The translations under genes were made by a program, and so were the position numbers. From NCBI GenBank assembly GCA_903843305.1, contig CAIMPI010000027.1, positions 26,671-90,670 of the forward strand: a DNA stretch of 64,000 nucleotides. The letters run 5' to 3'. Below, one piece after another: positions 40,226 through 50,404 of the stretch. Within the stretch, counting starts at the first letter, position 1; every line of letters starts with the position of its first letter. A model generated the notes under the pieces. The model was given only the letters and a program-made list of their open reading frames with translations. It searched no databases and was not told the origin of the DNA. The stretch comes from an uncultured Chlorobiaceae bacterium. GTDB taxonomy: Bacteria > Bacteroidota > Chlorobiia > Chlorobiales > Chlorobiaceae.

Positions 40226-41680
40226 TTATTCTGGAATTAACCACCAGAAAGGGTAGCCCTTTGCTTTATGGAAAAAGAGGTAGTGAAGAATAACTTTCAG
40301 CCAGTGCCCTGCCAGACCAGCCTCTCCGAGAGAGTAGTTCATATCACGGCCCCATTCAGGATATTTGTTCCAGTCAGGAACAACAGGGAAGAGTGTCATT
40401 GATGCACCGAGCCCATCTAATGAACCAAAACCAGCCGATACAACGCATGCCGCACCCATTTTGCTCATCGAGGCTTTATGGCGATGCTCTTTGGCCCCCT
40501 GAATTTGTTCCGAAATATTAAGCGCTACAATTTTACCCATGACACCTGCCGGCATACCGGTGCGTGGTGCTGTCGGAAATATCTGCCTACCGCTCGGGCT
40601 TGCCATTGGCTTGGAAATCGGATGCGGAGGGGCAAAAGCTATACCTGGCGCATAGATATTCTTGTAGAGCGGATTCTGGTAAAGAGATGGCCAGTCAGCA
40701 GCAAGCCATTCATCAAAGGGTTTTGCTTCATAATTTGCATCAACCTTCATGAACTTGTTTGGCGCAAACATCTTTTCAGTAATCTCGACTCCGCTCTTAT
40801 CGTAGGCTGTCAGACCAACTCCTGAAAATGAGGGAATAAGCATGGCAAAATCAAACTCCTGCATCAACTCTTCACCAGCGAGCGTCTCATAATGTGCTTT
40901 ACCGGGTTCAACCTTATGGACGCCAGCTCGTCTTATCCAGTTTATACCGTATTCTGCCATGAGAGATTCTGTGAAGACCTTCGTCGGTGTGTAATAGCCG
41001 CCTCTGTTAATAAAAGCGCCAGCCATTCCGAAATCGCCCAACTCATACTCATTGGACAGCCAGGTAATCTGCGCTTTATCGCTCAGACCGCGTTTTGAGA
41101 TCTCCCAGGCAACATTCAGAATGTATTCAAAAGCCGCACCCTGACAGGTCGCCATGGCATGACCAGTACCAATCAAGATACGCTGCTTATGACCGGCCTG
41201 CATTTTTTTGATATTGTCCTGAAGATGTTCCCAAGCATGGGCGGCATGACTGTAAGTACAAACCGAGAAGCTGTTTTTATCGGGGCCAAGACCCTCTGTT
41301 GCCTCGAAATTAAGCTTTGGGCCGGTTGCGTTGACAAGATAATCATAGTCAACTTTCTCGGTCTGTCCGTTCCGTACCCCATCGGTATACTCAATCGTCA
41401 CATACCCTTTATGAATTTCCGCGTCTCCTTCAGGATGGATTTCAACAGCTTTGGCCTGTTTCAGGATAATGCCCCATCGGTTATAGACTTTTTTCAGTTC
41501 AAAGCGGACATCATCAATAGTCATCTGACCGACACCAACCCAGATGTTTGATGGAATCCACTGATAGTAACTGTTCGGGGTAACAACAACCACCTCATGA
41601 TGTTTGCCGAGCTTCTTTTTGAGAAACGAAGCGGCAGTGTGGCCTGAAACCCCAGCCCCTAAAACAACAACCTTTGCCAT
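40226..41680 (-). CDS. sqr: Sulfide:quinone oxidoreductase-type flavoprotein
   Basis: VVVLGAGVSGHTAASFLKKKLG FAD motif; ATGPKLNFEATEGLGP; IAFAPPHPISKP. Confidence 0.85.
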   Translation of the reverse strand: MAKVVVLGAGVSGHTAASFLKKKLGKHHEVVVVTPNSYYQWIPSNIWVGVGQMTIDDVRFELKKVYNRWGIILKQAKAVEIHPEGDAEIHKGYVTIEYTDGVRNGQTEKVDYDYLVNATGPKLNFEATEGLGPDKNSFSVCTYSHAAHAWEHLQDNIKKMQAGHKQRILIGTGHAMATCQGAAFEYILNVAWEISKRGLSDKAQITWLSNEYELGDFGMAGAFINRGGYYTPTKVFTESLMAEYGINWIRRAGVHKVEPGKAHYETLAGEELMQEFDFAMLIPSFSGVGLTAYDKSGVEITEKMFAPNKFMKVDANYEAKPFDEWLAADWPSLYQNPLYKNIYAPGIAFAPPHPISKPMASPSGRQIFPTAPRTGMPAGVMGKIVALNISEQIQGAKEHRHKASMSKMGAACVVSAGFGSLDGLGASMTLFPVVPDWNKYPEWGRDMNYSLGEAGLAGHWLKVILHYLFFHKAKGYPFWWLIPE

Positions 41681-41785
41681 AGATACTCCAGGTTTTCAAT
41701 GGTTCTGAATGATGCTCTAATCTTGTTCGATTGAGCCGGAGAATTACTCAACTGTTGACCGTTCACTTGAATGCGTGACCGAGGA

Positions 41786-42442
41786 CTACACCGACAACCT
41801 TGACGCAACGGACAAAAAAACAGGATATGCTGCGGTTGCGCCTGATCGGTTCGTTTTGTTTATGGTGTAAATGGTTTCAAATGATAGCGCCTGCAGTCCA
41901 GCATCGTAAAACAGCGCAGCAAGTTCTCTGCGCTCAAACCCATGATGAACCTTTTCAAGAGGGTCATCATGAAACATGCCATCTTCCAGGTCAAGATCCG
42001 CTATAGTGAGAATGCCGCCAGGAGAAAGGAGAATGGATATGCGGTTTAAAAAACCGGCGGTATCATCAATATGGTGAAGAGTCATACTGCTGTAAATCAG
42101 ATCAAAGCTCTTTTCGGGAAAATCACTTTCGGAAGATGATGAGAGATTCAGGCTGCGCGTTTCGATATTGGTTATTCCTGATGCATTGATTTTATCCTGA
42201 AGCACCGCGAGCATCTCAATAGATGTATCAACAGCAGATATCTTCTTCACCAGCGGAGCGATTTCAAGGGTAACCAACCCTGTGCCGCAACCGAACTCCA
42301 GGGCATTCATGTTTTTTTCGGGTTTTATTGTGGTTATGATTGCCTGTGAAACGCTCAGTGCAAGCGCTCGGCGTTGAGGATTTTCATCCCATTTCGAAGC
42401 TTCGCGATTAAATTTATCCGGACTGTTCCAGATGTCATTCAT
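41786..42442 (-). CDS. Class I SAM-dependent methyltransferase
   Basis: ALEFGCGTGLVTLEIAP motif I; FDLIYSSMTLHHIDD. Confidence 0.88.
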   Translation of the reverse strand: MNDIWNSPDKFNREASKWDENPQRRALALSVSQAIITTIKPEKNMNALEFGCGTGLVTLEIAPLVKKISAVDTSIEMLAVLQDKINASGITNIETRSLNLSSSSESDFPEKSFDLIYSSMTLHHIDDTAGFLNRISILLSPGGILTIADLDLEDGMFHDDPLEKVHHGFERRELAALFYDAGLQALSFETIYTINKTNRSGATAAYPVFLSVASRLSV

Positions 42443-45400
42443 AAACTCTTCTCCTTTCGAATTACTTTCGAGTTCTTTTCCGCCATATAATAGACAAGCG
42501 GCACGACAACGAGTGTCAGAATGGTTGAAAGCACACCGCCCCAGATCAGCGAGATGGCAAGTCCCTGAAAAATCGGATCAAAAAGCATCACCACAGAACC
42601 AATAACAACAGCCCCTGATGTCAGAATAATCGGGCGTGTTCTTACTGCGGCAGACTCAATGACCGCCTGCTTGAGATCAGCTCCCTCAGCTCTGCGAATC
42701 TGAATGAAATCAATAAGAAGTACCGAGTTACGCACCATAATGCCCGCAAGCGCAATCATGCCGATCATGCTTGTTGCGGTAAAGAAGGCTCCATGCAGCC
42801 AGTGGCCAGGAATAATGCCGACAAGGCTCAACGGAATGGCAATCATCATGATCAGCGGAGTCTTGAAGGACTGGAACCAACCGATAATCAGGAGGTAGAT
42901 GATAACAAGAACCACGGCAAACGCCGTACCAAGATCCCTGAACACCTCGAAGGTAATCTGCCACTCACCATCCCACTTCATAGAGGGCTTGTCCTCTGAC
43001 ATTGGATTTGCCGTATAGAGCGGATTGACGGAGTATCCGCCGGGAACCTTGAGCTTCTGGATCTTTTTATCCATATCAAGCATTGCATAGACCGGGCTTT
43101 CGGTCGCTCCGGCAACATCCGCAGTCACATAAACCACTCTGCGAAGATCCTTGTGGTAAATGCTTTTATCCTGAATTTTTTCCTCAACCGTCACAAGTTC
43201 AGACAGTGGAATCATTTCACCGGCACGCAGACGAGTTGTCAGAGTTCCCATACCCTGTGACTGCACAAAAATACCGGAAAGATCATGCAGCGATGTTCTG
43301 TCAGACTGGGGCAAGCGAACCTGAATAGTTACAGGATCAAGCTCATTTGCTGTATGAATCAGCCCGACATCCATGCCGGCAAGCGACATACGCAGCGTCT
43401 GGGCAATCTGCTCGGCACTGACTCCCCTGAACGCAGCTCGTTCTTTGTTGACCACCAGATTGTAAACCTTCTGATCGGCTTCAACCAGCCAATCAATATC
43501 AACAACGCCTGGAGTTTCTTTAAATACTTGTTTTACCTGTTTTGCAAGGGCAATCTGTTCACTCTGTGATGGCCCGTAAATTTCAGCAACAAGCGTAGAC
43601 ATAACAGGAGGCCCGGGCGGAATCTCGACAATCTTGGCATTCCCATTATAACGCTGTGCAATCAACTGAACGCCGGGTCTCACACGTTTGGCAATATCGT
43701 GGCTCTGTGCTTTACGTTCGCCTTTATGCACAAGATTAACCTGGATATCAGCCATATTCGCCTTCTGTCGGAGATAGTAGTGGCGTACAAGACCATTGAA
43801 ATTAATCGGAGCATTGGTACCAACATAGTACTGGTAACTGCTGACCTCCGGAATGGTTTTCAAATATGCGGCAACCTCCTTGGCTGCTCTGGCTGTCTGC
43901 TCAAGCGAGGTACCTTCGGGCATATCCAGAATGACCTGAAACTCGTTCTTGTTGTCAAACGGAAGCATTTTCATCTGTACGGCCTTCAGTGGCACCAGTG
44001 CAATTGCACCGAGCAGCATCAAGGCTACCACACCAAAAGCAACCCATCGTTTGAAGCTGCTCTCGATGAACGGCGAGAGGATGTTGTTAAAGAGCTTGTA
44101 GTAGCCCGTTTTGGTAATGTCGTACTCTTCATGATGACCCTCTTCAGTTTTCAGAAGACGATAGGAGAGCCATGGGGTTGCGATCAGTGCAACGAGCAGC
44201 GAAAAGATCATGGCAAGCGTGGCGCCTATCGGCATAGGGCTCATATAGGGGCCCATCAGGCCCGAAACAAACACCATCGGAAGCACTGCAGCAATAACCG
44301 TAAAGGTTGCCAGAATAGTTGGATTACCCACTTCATTGATGGCGGTAATGGCGGCCTGAAGCTTCGGCTGCCGTTTCATGGCAAAGTGCCTGTGAATGTT
44401 TTCGGCAATGATAATCGAGTCATCAACAACAATACCGGTAACAAATATCAGGGCAAAGAGAGTCACCCTGTTGAGCGAATAATCAAGAAGGTAGTAGATC
44501 AGGAGTGTAAGGGCAAAGGTGATCGGCACCGATGCCAGAACAACAAGCGCGCCGCGCCAGCCAAGGAAAAAACCGACAACAACCGTTACCGCCACAACCG
44601 CCATGAGCAGGTGCTCAAGAAGGGTAAAGACCTTTTCGGAAGCCGTTGCTCCATAGTTCCGCGTTTCAGTCACGGTTATGCCTGAAGGGATAACCGTCTT
44701 CCTGAGCCCTTCTACCTTCGACATAACCTTGTCGGCAAGTACCGAGGCATCGCCGCCTTTCCGCTTCGCAACAGTCAGCGTCACCGCTGGATACTCTCCT
44801 GCCACAGAACCGTTCGGGGCTGCCGCCGCCCATCCGAAAAAATTGTAGTTATTGACCTCTTCAGGGCCATCAACAATTGTTGCAACATCACGCAGATAGA
44901 CCGGAGAAGCCCCATAGATACCAACAACGATATTGGAGACCTCTTCGGCGCTTTCAAGAAATTTCCCCGAGCGGACAACGATCTCCTGGTTCATCTGTTT
45001 GAAATCACCGGAAGTCATCTGGCTGTTGCCCTGCTGAATCTGACGGGCAATCTGCATCGGGCTGACATTGAACTGCTGAAGTTTCGCCTTGTTGAGTTCA
45101 ATTTTTATCTGGCGCTTCAATCCGCCCTTTATCTCTACATCACCGATGTTGTTGATTTTTTTCAGTTCTTCAGCCACCGCTGCCGCACTCTGACGAAGCT
45201 GGTATGGATTCTTCGTCTTGCTCCAGAAGGTGAGATTAAGCACTGGAACATCGTCTATAGAGACCTTTTTCATCAGCGGAAACTGGACTCCAGAAGGCAT
45301 CTTGTCCATATTTTTCATCAGGGTAGACCAGAGCTTGACCATACTGCGCTCTGCATCCTCACCTACTTTGAAGCGAACAGTTACGAGGGCAACGTCAGGC

Positions 45401-45669
45401 ATTGAGGTGGAATAGACATAATCCACCCCCGGAATTTCAGTCAGGGTTCTCTCAATCGGCTTGGCCACTCGGGCTTCCACCTCTGCGGGAGCTGCTCCTG
45501 GGAAGGGGATATAAAGATCAACCATCGGCACCACAATCTGAGGCTCTTCTTCACGCGGTGTCATAAAGGTTGCCATGATACCCACAAGAAGAGAGGCCAC
45601 CATAAGAAGCGGAGTTATCTTTGAATTGATAAACTGTTTTGCAAGTTTACCGGCAATACCTTCGTTCAT
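42439..45669 (-). CDS. RND-family efflux transporter, inner-membrane pump
   Basis: 1076 aa AcrB/CusA-like; duplicated TM halves; GIVVDDSIIIAENIHRH. Confidence 0.93.
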   Translation of the reverse strand: MNEGIAGKLAKQFINSKITPLLMVASLLVGIMATFMTPREEEPQIVVPMVDLYIPFPGAAPAEVEARVAKPIERTLTEIPGVDYVYSTSMPDVALVTVRFKVGEDAERSMVKLWSTLMKNMDKMPSGVQFPLMKKVSIDDVPVLNLTFWSKTKNPYQLRQSAAAVAEELKKINNIGDVEIKGGLKRQIKIELNKAKLQQFNVSPMQIARQIQQGNSQMTSGDFKQMNQEIVVRSGKFLESAEEVSNIVVGIYGASPVYLRDVATIVDGPEEVNNYNFFGWAAAAPNGSVAGEYPAVTLTVAKRKGGDASVLADKVMSKVEGLRKTVIPSGITVTETRNYGATASEKVFTLLEHLLMAVVAVTVVVGFFLGWRGALVVLASVPITFALTLLIYYLLDYSLNRVTLFALIFVTGIVVDDSIIIAENIHRHFAMKRQPKLQAAITAINEVGNPTILATFTVIAAVLPMVFVSGLMGPYMSPMPIGATLAMIFSLLVALIATPWLSYRLLKTEEGHHEEYDITKTGYYKLFNNILSPFIESSFKRWVAFGVVALMLLGAIALVPLKAVQMKMLPFDNKNEFQVILDMPEGTSLEQTARAAKEVAAYLKTIPEVSSYQYYVGTNAPINFNGLVRHYYLRQKANMADIQVNLVHKGERKAQSHDIAKRVRPGVQLIAQRYNGNAKIVEIPPGPPVMSTLVAEIYGPSQSEQIALAKQVKQVFKETPGVVDIDWLVEADQKVYNLVVNKERAAFRGVSAEQIAQTLRMSLAGMDVGLIHTANELDPVTIQVRLPQSDRTSLHDLSGIFVQSQGMGTLTTRLRAGEMIPLSELVTVEEKIQDKSIYHKDLRRVVYVTADVAGATESPVYAMLDMDKKIQKLKVPGGYSVNPLYTANPMSEDKPSMKWDGEWQITFEVFRDLGTAFAVVLVIIYLLIIGWFQSFKTPLIMMIAIPLSLVGIIPGHWLHGAFFTATSMIGMIALAGIMVRNSVLLIDFIQIRRAEGADLKQAVIESAAVRTRPIILTSGAVVIGSVVMLFDPIFQGLAISLIWGGVLSTILTLVVVPLVYYMAEKNSKVIRKEKSL

Positions 45670-45752
45670 TGGTTCTGAACCTCCTCAGTCACATTCGGAC
45701 TCTTTATTACGGTTAATCCTTCACTAAGCACAGGGTTATACTTTTCCACCAC
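45666..45752 (-). pseudogene. Possible remnant of the periplasmic adaptor (MFP) gene, or a short coupled leader ORF
   Basis: Frame encoding (KGEL)VVEKYNPVLSEGLTVIKSPNVTEEVQNQ*, its TGA overlapping the RND start as ATGA. Confidence 0.45.
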
Positions 45753-45777
45753 AAGTTCTCCTTTAGATATTTTTAGT

Positions 45778-47103
45778 TTAGTCTCCCCTGTAGTAAGCCA
45801 GTTCGCTTTTTGCCATGCAATAGTCATATTTCGCCTGATTCAGCCTTATTTTTGCGTATGTATGAGCCTGCTCGCGCATCAAAAGCTCAAAGGTCATAGC
45901 CATACCGGTCTTGAACTGTGCTCCGATATAATCAAGACTTACCTTAGCATCTTCAAGTGATTTCTGCGCAACGTCTATTCTTGCCCTCGCGGTTTTCAGC
46001 AAACGCTTCGACTTTTCAATTTCAGCAATACTGCCACTTTTTGCCGCATCATAATTGTACATTGCCTCACGCTCCTGCGCTTTGGCCTCCTGAATACGAC
46101 CTGCTGTAGCCATCCCATCGTAAATATTCCACTGCATATTCATGCCAAGCACCCAGCTTGAACCTCCACTGAAGATATTATTGCTGTGCAGGTTGGTCTG
46201 CAGAAACGCATTCAAGCGGGGGCGTTTCGATGCACGAATCATATCTTCCTGTAAAATTGCAACATGACGCCAGGTTTCGAGCGCTTTGAGATCGGCGCGG
46301 TTCTCCGAGACTGCTTTATCACTTTCCGCAGGCAAGAGAGTGTCAATGACAAGATCTCCGGTTGGAACAAGAGTCACACCGGAATCAAGACGCAGCATCA
46401 CTTTCAGTGCATCCGTTGCATTTTTTATCTCGTCAAGCAGCATCATTTTCTGCTCAAGCAACTCGGAAAGCCTTACATCGGTCGAGAGCTTGTCTGACTT
46501 GGGCAGCAAACCGGCGCTGTAGCCTCTGGCGGCTTCACTACTGTGCGACTGCATGGTTCGGATGGACTGTTCGACGGCATCAATATTCTTTTTTGCAAGA
46601 ATAAGACCGTAATAGACTCTGGTGACCTGCAGTCCGACAGACTCCCCGGTTCTGACGGTCATAAGTTCCTGGGCTTTTTTGGACGTAACAGCCAACCGCC
46701 TGCCAATGGCGGCATCGGCATTGTAGACCGGCTGCATAACCTGAATTGAGGTATTGAAGTCGTTAATGACATCAGGATGAGTCATCTTGTATGCTTCAAA
46801 ATCGGAGTTCAGCAAACTTTTCTGCTGCAGTTTGAAAACAAGAGCTGCACCGGGATCATTGGTCACCATCAGTGTCTCCGAGAGCGTAACTTTCGGAAGG
46901 TATGACTGACGGCTCTGAACAATCCTCGCCTCAGCCTGATCAACCTTGCTGCGGGCCGCCTTGATGGTGTAATTGTTTTCACGAGCCATCGAAAGTGCCT
47001 CGGAGAGAGAGAGTTTTATTGTTGTATCTCTGGCTGTTGCCTGTAGCGGTGAGCTGAGAGCACCCGCAACACAAAACGCGATCAATGCTTTATATACCTT
47101 CAT
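45778..47103 (-). CDS. tolC: TolC-family outer membrane efflux protein
   Basis: Signal peptide plus LSEALSMARENNYTIKAARSKVDQAEARIVQSRQSYLPKV. Confidence 0.9.
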   Translation of the reverse strand: MKVYKALIAFCVAGALSSPLQATARDTTIKLSLSEALSMARENNYTIKAARSKVDQAEARIVQSRQSYLPKVTLSETLMVTNDPGAALVFKLQQKSLLNSDFEAYKMTHPDVINDFNTSIQVMQPVYNADAAIGRRLAVTSKKAQELMTVRTGESVGLQVTRVYYGLILAKKNIDAVEQSIRTMQSHSSEAARGYSAGLLPKSDKLSTDVRLSELLEQKMMLLDEIKNATDALKVMLRLDSGVTLVPTGDLVIDTLLPAESDKAVSENRADLKALETWRHVAILQEDMIRASKRPRLNAFLQTNLHSNNIFSGGSSWVLGMNMQWNIYDGMATAGRIQEAKAQEREAMYNYDAAKSGSIAEIEKSKRLLKTARARIDVAQKSLEDAKVSLDYIGAQFKTGMAMTFELLMREQAHTYAKIRLNQAKYDYCMAKSELAYYRGD

Positions 47104-47108
47104 GACTG

Positions 47109-47360
47109 TTAGTGTTTTGAAATAAGTTTTAAAATCTTTTCTACACTTTTTAAGTCATCACGATTCAGACACTGCTGGAGGTTGCGCTGGAGTACAAGCG
47201 AAAAAGTATTGTCAAGAGCCGCTTTTGCCGCCTGGAACTGGGTAATAATCCGGGAACACTCTTCTTCCCGCTCAATCATCCTTGTCAATCCCTCAACCTG
47301 ACCTGCCACCCTTTTTAGCCTCAGAATCACATCTTTCATTGAATCCGCAGTTGTTTCCAT
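47109..47360 (-). CDS. CsoR/RcnR-family metal-sensing repressor
   Basis: ILRLKRVAGQVEGLTRMIEREEECSRIITQFQAAKAAL. Confidence 0.9.
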   Translation of the reverse strand: METTADSMKDVILRLKRVAGQVEGLTRMIEREEECSRIITQFQAAKAALDNTFSLVLQRNLQQCLNRDDLKSVEKILKLISKH

Positions 47361-47379
47361 GGTCGTATTATTTTAAAAT

Positions 47380-47412
47380 GTAATATACCTATACCCCGTA
47401 TTGGTATATTAC
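47380..47412. promoter_or_regulatory. Probable CsoR-type operator GTAATATACC-N13-GGTATATTAC
   Basis: Perfect 10-bp inverted repeat with centre TATACCCCGTATT, 20 nt upstream of the csoR-like start. Confidence 0.7.
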
Positions 47413-47623
47413 AAAAAAAGTCATATCATATCCAAGAGATTTTTATTCTGAACGGAGCCGACAAGGAATACAGGGAGGCACAATTACAACTGGACGCCGT
47501 TTAAATGAATTACAACTAACGCTCAACCTCGGCTTTGGTATTTGAAAATAAAGTCTGAGACAAAAAACGTTAGCCTGAGCAGGATGGACTAAAATATGTT
47601 AACCACTTATAATAAAATTTACT

Positions 47624-47998
47624 ATGAACAATACGCATGAAGTCAGCCCCACTAACGCCCTTGCACTGATTCAAAAAGGGGCGTTGCTTGTTGATGTTCG
47701 TGAGTCCAACGAAGTTGCAAAAAAATCGTTTGATGTTTCCAATATCATGCAGATTCCTCTCCGCGATTTACAAAAGCGATTTCAGGAAATACCTCTTGAC
47801 CGTAAGGTAATTGTCGCTTGTCATAGTGGAAATCGCAGCTTTATGGCGACTCGCTTCCTGATGAACCATGGATACACGCAAGCTGTCAATATGCAACAAG
47901 GAATTGTCCGTTGGGAAAAGGAAGGGCTTCCGATCAAAAGTGAGCTGAAACAAAAATCCGGGTCACGGCTGATGCAAATATTTAGCAGGAAGTCCTAA
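47624..47998 (+). CDS. Rhodanese-like domain protein
   Basis: LVDVRESNEV; active-site CHSGNRS. Confidence 0.9.
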   Translation: MNNTHEVSPTNALALIQKGALLVDVRESNEVAKKSFDVSNIMQIPLRDLQKRFQEIPLDRKVIVACHSGNRSFMATRFLMNHGYTQAVNMQQGIVRWEKEGLPIKSELKQKSGSRLMQIFSRKS

Positions 47999-48128
47999 AA
48001 AGAGAAATTAAAAGGACATTTGGTTGTCCTCCCTCAGTATAAACGGAGAAGAAGCTTTTCTCGCCCTGTCCAAGAAAATATACCAAGTTCATTTTCTGCA
48101 TTTCACTTTTTGCGAATGCACGTAAAAG

Positions 48129-49535
48129 CTATACACGCTCTCTATGGCCACGGATTTTGAATTCCTCAGCCAAAGAGACAAACGTTTCAGCCCACCCTGG
48201 ATTACCGACAGCATGCAGGTGCGCAAAAGAGGCAAAAAGGTTACGATAAAGCACACCGTCACTTTTTCCGGTTATTCCGTTTCCCCGGATAACGTCAAAC
48301 TGGCAGGAACACCCTGTGGTCGGAGTAATCGGCCTTGCATAATGAAACTCATGCGCCCTTATCTGGTCACCCTTTCGAAACCAGGGAGAGTCAGTTGTAC
48401 TCTTGAGATCAACGTATCCATGCCCTGCCGGATAATGCTCAAAACCGATATCAAAAGGCAGAATACCAGCAAGAGGATATTTTTTCGTTCCATAAGTGGC
48501 ATTCCGGCAAAGGTAAATCAAGCCGCCGCATTCAGCATAAAGCGGCATACCTGCCTCAACCCTCTCCTGCACCTCTTTCACGAGTCCCCTGTTGGCACTC
48601 AACACATCAAAAAACGATTCTGGAAATCCGCCACCAAGATAGAGTGCGTCAACATCAGGTAAAGAAATCTCCTGAAGAGCATTGATGAACACAAGCTCTG
48701 CTCCGTTGTTCCTCAAGGAGTTCAGGTTGTCAGGATAGTAAAAACAGAATGCTGCATCTCTGAACACACCGATCCTTGCTCTTCCTGAAATGCCCTTTCC
48801 AAAACTCGCAATTCTCTGCATAGGCATCGGGGGAGCCTGATAAAAGAGAGAATGGATTGCTTCCATATCACAATAATGGTCTACTCGCTCAGCCGCACCC
48901 TGAATGAACTGAACCGCATCAGATGTTTCTGCGACTGTTGTCAGCCCAAGATGCCGCTCAGGAATAACCAGCTCTTTGTCATAAGGGATCTCTCCAAGCA
49001 CCGGCACCTTGCAATAATGCTCAATTGCCTGTTTCTGTTTGTCTGCCTGCCGTGAACTGCTTACCTGATTTAAGAGTACACCCGCAATCTTCACGTTCGG
49101 AGGCATCGCCTGCATGCCCATAACCAGCGCGGCGATCCCCCTGTTTGTTTTTCTGCTGTCTACCACCAGCAATACCGGCGCCTGTAGCATTTGAGCAAGT
49201 CCTGCTGTGCTGTCAGAACCATCAAGGGAAAAACCATCATGCAAGCCATGATTGCCTTCAATCAAAGCGATGCTTTTACTCTCCATACCACTATTTCTCT
49301 GAAACGATCCAATACATCCGTATCTTCCCATAATGTAGGGATCAAGATTGTAGCACTCGCTTCCACTGGCCAGCCGATGCCACATAGGATCGATGTAGTC
49401 CGGACCTTTCTTGAAACTCCTGATGGGCACGCCCCGAGAGGCAAGAGATGCTAATATCCCAAGACTGATCGTTGTCTTGCCTGCACTCTTATGTGCTGCC
49501 GATATCATCAGACGAGGCAAGTTTACCAAATCCAT
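48129..49535 (-). CDS. dsrN: CbiA/CobB-type amidase, DsrN-like
   Basis: SAAHKSAGKTTISLGIL; YLGGGFPE; AECGGLIYL; sulfur-gene context. Confidence 0.85.
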   Translation of the reverse strand: MDLVNLPRLMISAAHKSAGKTTISLGILASLASRGVPIRSFKKGPDYIDPMWHRLASGSECYNLDPYIMGRYGCIGSFQRNSGMESKSIALIEGNHGLHDGFSLDGSDSTAGLAQMLQAPVLLVVDSRKTNRGIAALVMGMQAMPPNVKIAGVLLNQVSSSRQADKQKQAIEHYCKVPVLGEIPYDKELVIPERHLGLTTVAETSDAVQFIQGAAERVDHYCDMEAIHSLFYQAPPMPMQRIASFGKGISGRARIGVFRDAAFCFYYPDNLNSLRNNGAELVFINALQEISLPDVDALYLGGGFPESFFDVLSANRGLVKEVQERVEAGMPLYAECGGLIYLCRNATYGTKKYPLAGILPFDIGFEHYPAGHGYVDLKSTTDSPWFRKGDQIRAHEFHYARPITPTTGCSCQFDVIRGNGITGKSDGVLYRNLFASFAHLHAVGNPGWAETFVSLAEEFKIRGHRERV

Positions 49536-49638
49536 TGTATCTCCTTCCTGCCTTGACAGAACAAAGGGCTATTGTTAACCTTCAGCTCTTCAACATGCAC
49601 AGAAAATCCAGAAAAGAGCCTGACAGCACCAGGAAGAT

Positions 49639-49875
49639 TTACTTCTTCCTGATAAAAAAAGTATGAACATTTGAGGCCTCGGTATGAGCAACGAGTTCAT
49701 GACCAGTACGCTTTGCCCATGATGCCATATCATTGACGGAACCGGGATCAGTCGCGGTCATTTTCAGTATCTCGCCGCTGTTCAGCGAATCAATAGCTTT
49801 TTTTGTCTTCAGAATCGGCAAAGGGCAATTTAAACCTTCACAATTCAACTCCATATTACTTGCCATGTCACTCAT
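49639..49875 (-). CDS. tusA: Sulfurtransferase TusA
   Basis: ELNCEGLNCPLPILKTKKAI. Confidence 0.94.
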   Translation of the reverse strand: MSDMASNMELNCEGLNCPLPILKTKKAIDSLNSGEILKMTATDPGSVNDMASWAKRTGHELVAHTEASNVHTFFIRKK

Positions 49876-49918
49876 TAATATCTCCTGATTATTTTTGTAT
49901 TAAATCTTTTGACGCCCG

Positions 49919-50386
49919 CTAAGCCTTCGGGGTTTTCTGATCTGGCCGCAGCTTTACGGTAAAATATTCATCCGCATAAGCCGTTTCGACCACGGTACCG
50001 GCACTGTTCCAGAGGGGTTCTTCATAATCGTTCCACCCCCTCAAGCCTGTCCGTAGAGATATGGCCTGTTCATAACCAAGCAAGTGCATGGTATGAACCG
50101 CAAGAACACTGCGGTGACCGGAACGGCAAACCACGACGATTTCGCGAGTTCTGGCTTTCACCAATTCAGGCACGGTATCCTCGTAATCCCACTCACAGGC
50201 AGATTCCAGAATACCCCTTGGAACATTGATCGAACCTTTTATATGCAGGGCATCAAATTCATAGGGTTCACGCACATCAACAATCAGAAGATCTAGATTC
50301 TCTTCCATACGTGCGACGAGATCCCAAGGCATAATCTCTTGAACAGCAGGGAAACAGTTCTGAACAAGCTCTCTGTAACTCACCAT
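49919..50386 (-). CDS. rhd: Rhodanese
   Basis: LIVDVREPYEFDALHIKGSINVPRG; CRSGHRSVLA. Confidence 0.92.
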   Translation of the reverse strand: MVSYRELVQNCFPAVQEIMPWDLVARMEENLDLLIVDVREPYEFDALHIKGSINVPRGILESACEWDYEDTVPELVKARTREIVVVCRSGHRSVLAVHTMHLLGYEQAISLRTGLRGWNDYEEPLWNSAGTVVETAYADEYFTVKLRPDQKTPKA

Positions 50387-50404
50387 AGCAGGGAAGTTTT
50401 TGTG

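Noticed and set aside
43699-44685. 328-aa plus-strand ORF within the RND gene
   Set aside because: Antisense to a conserved RND transporter; His/Asn/Lys-rich shadow reading.
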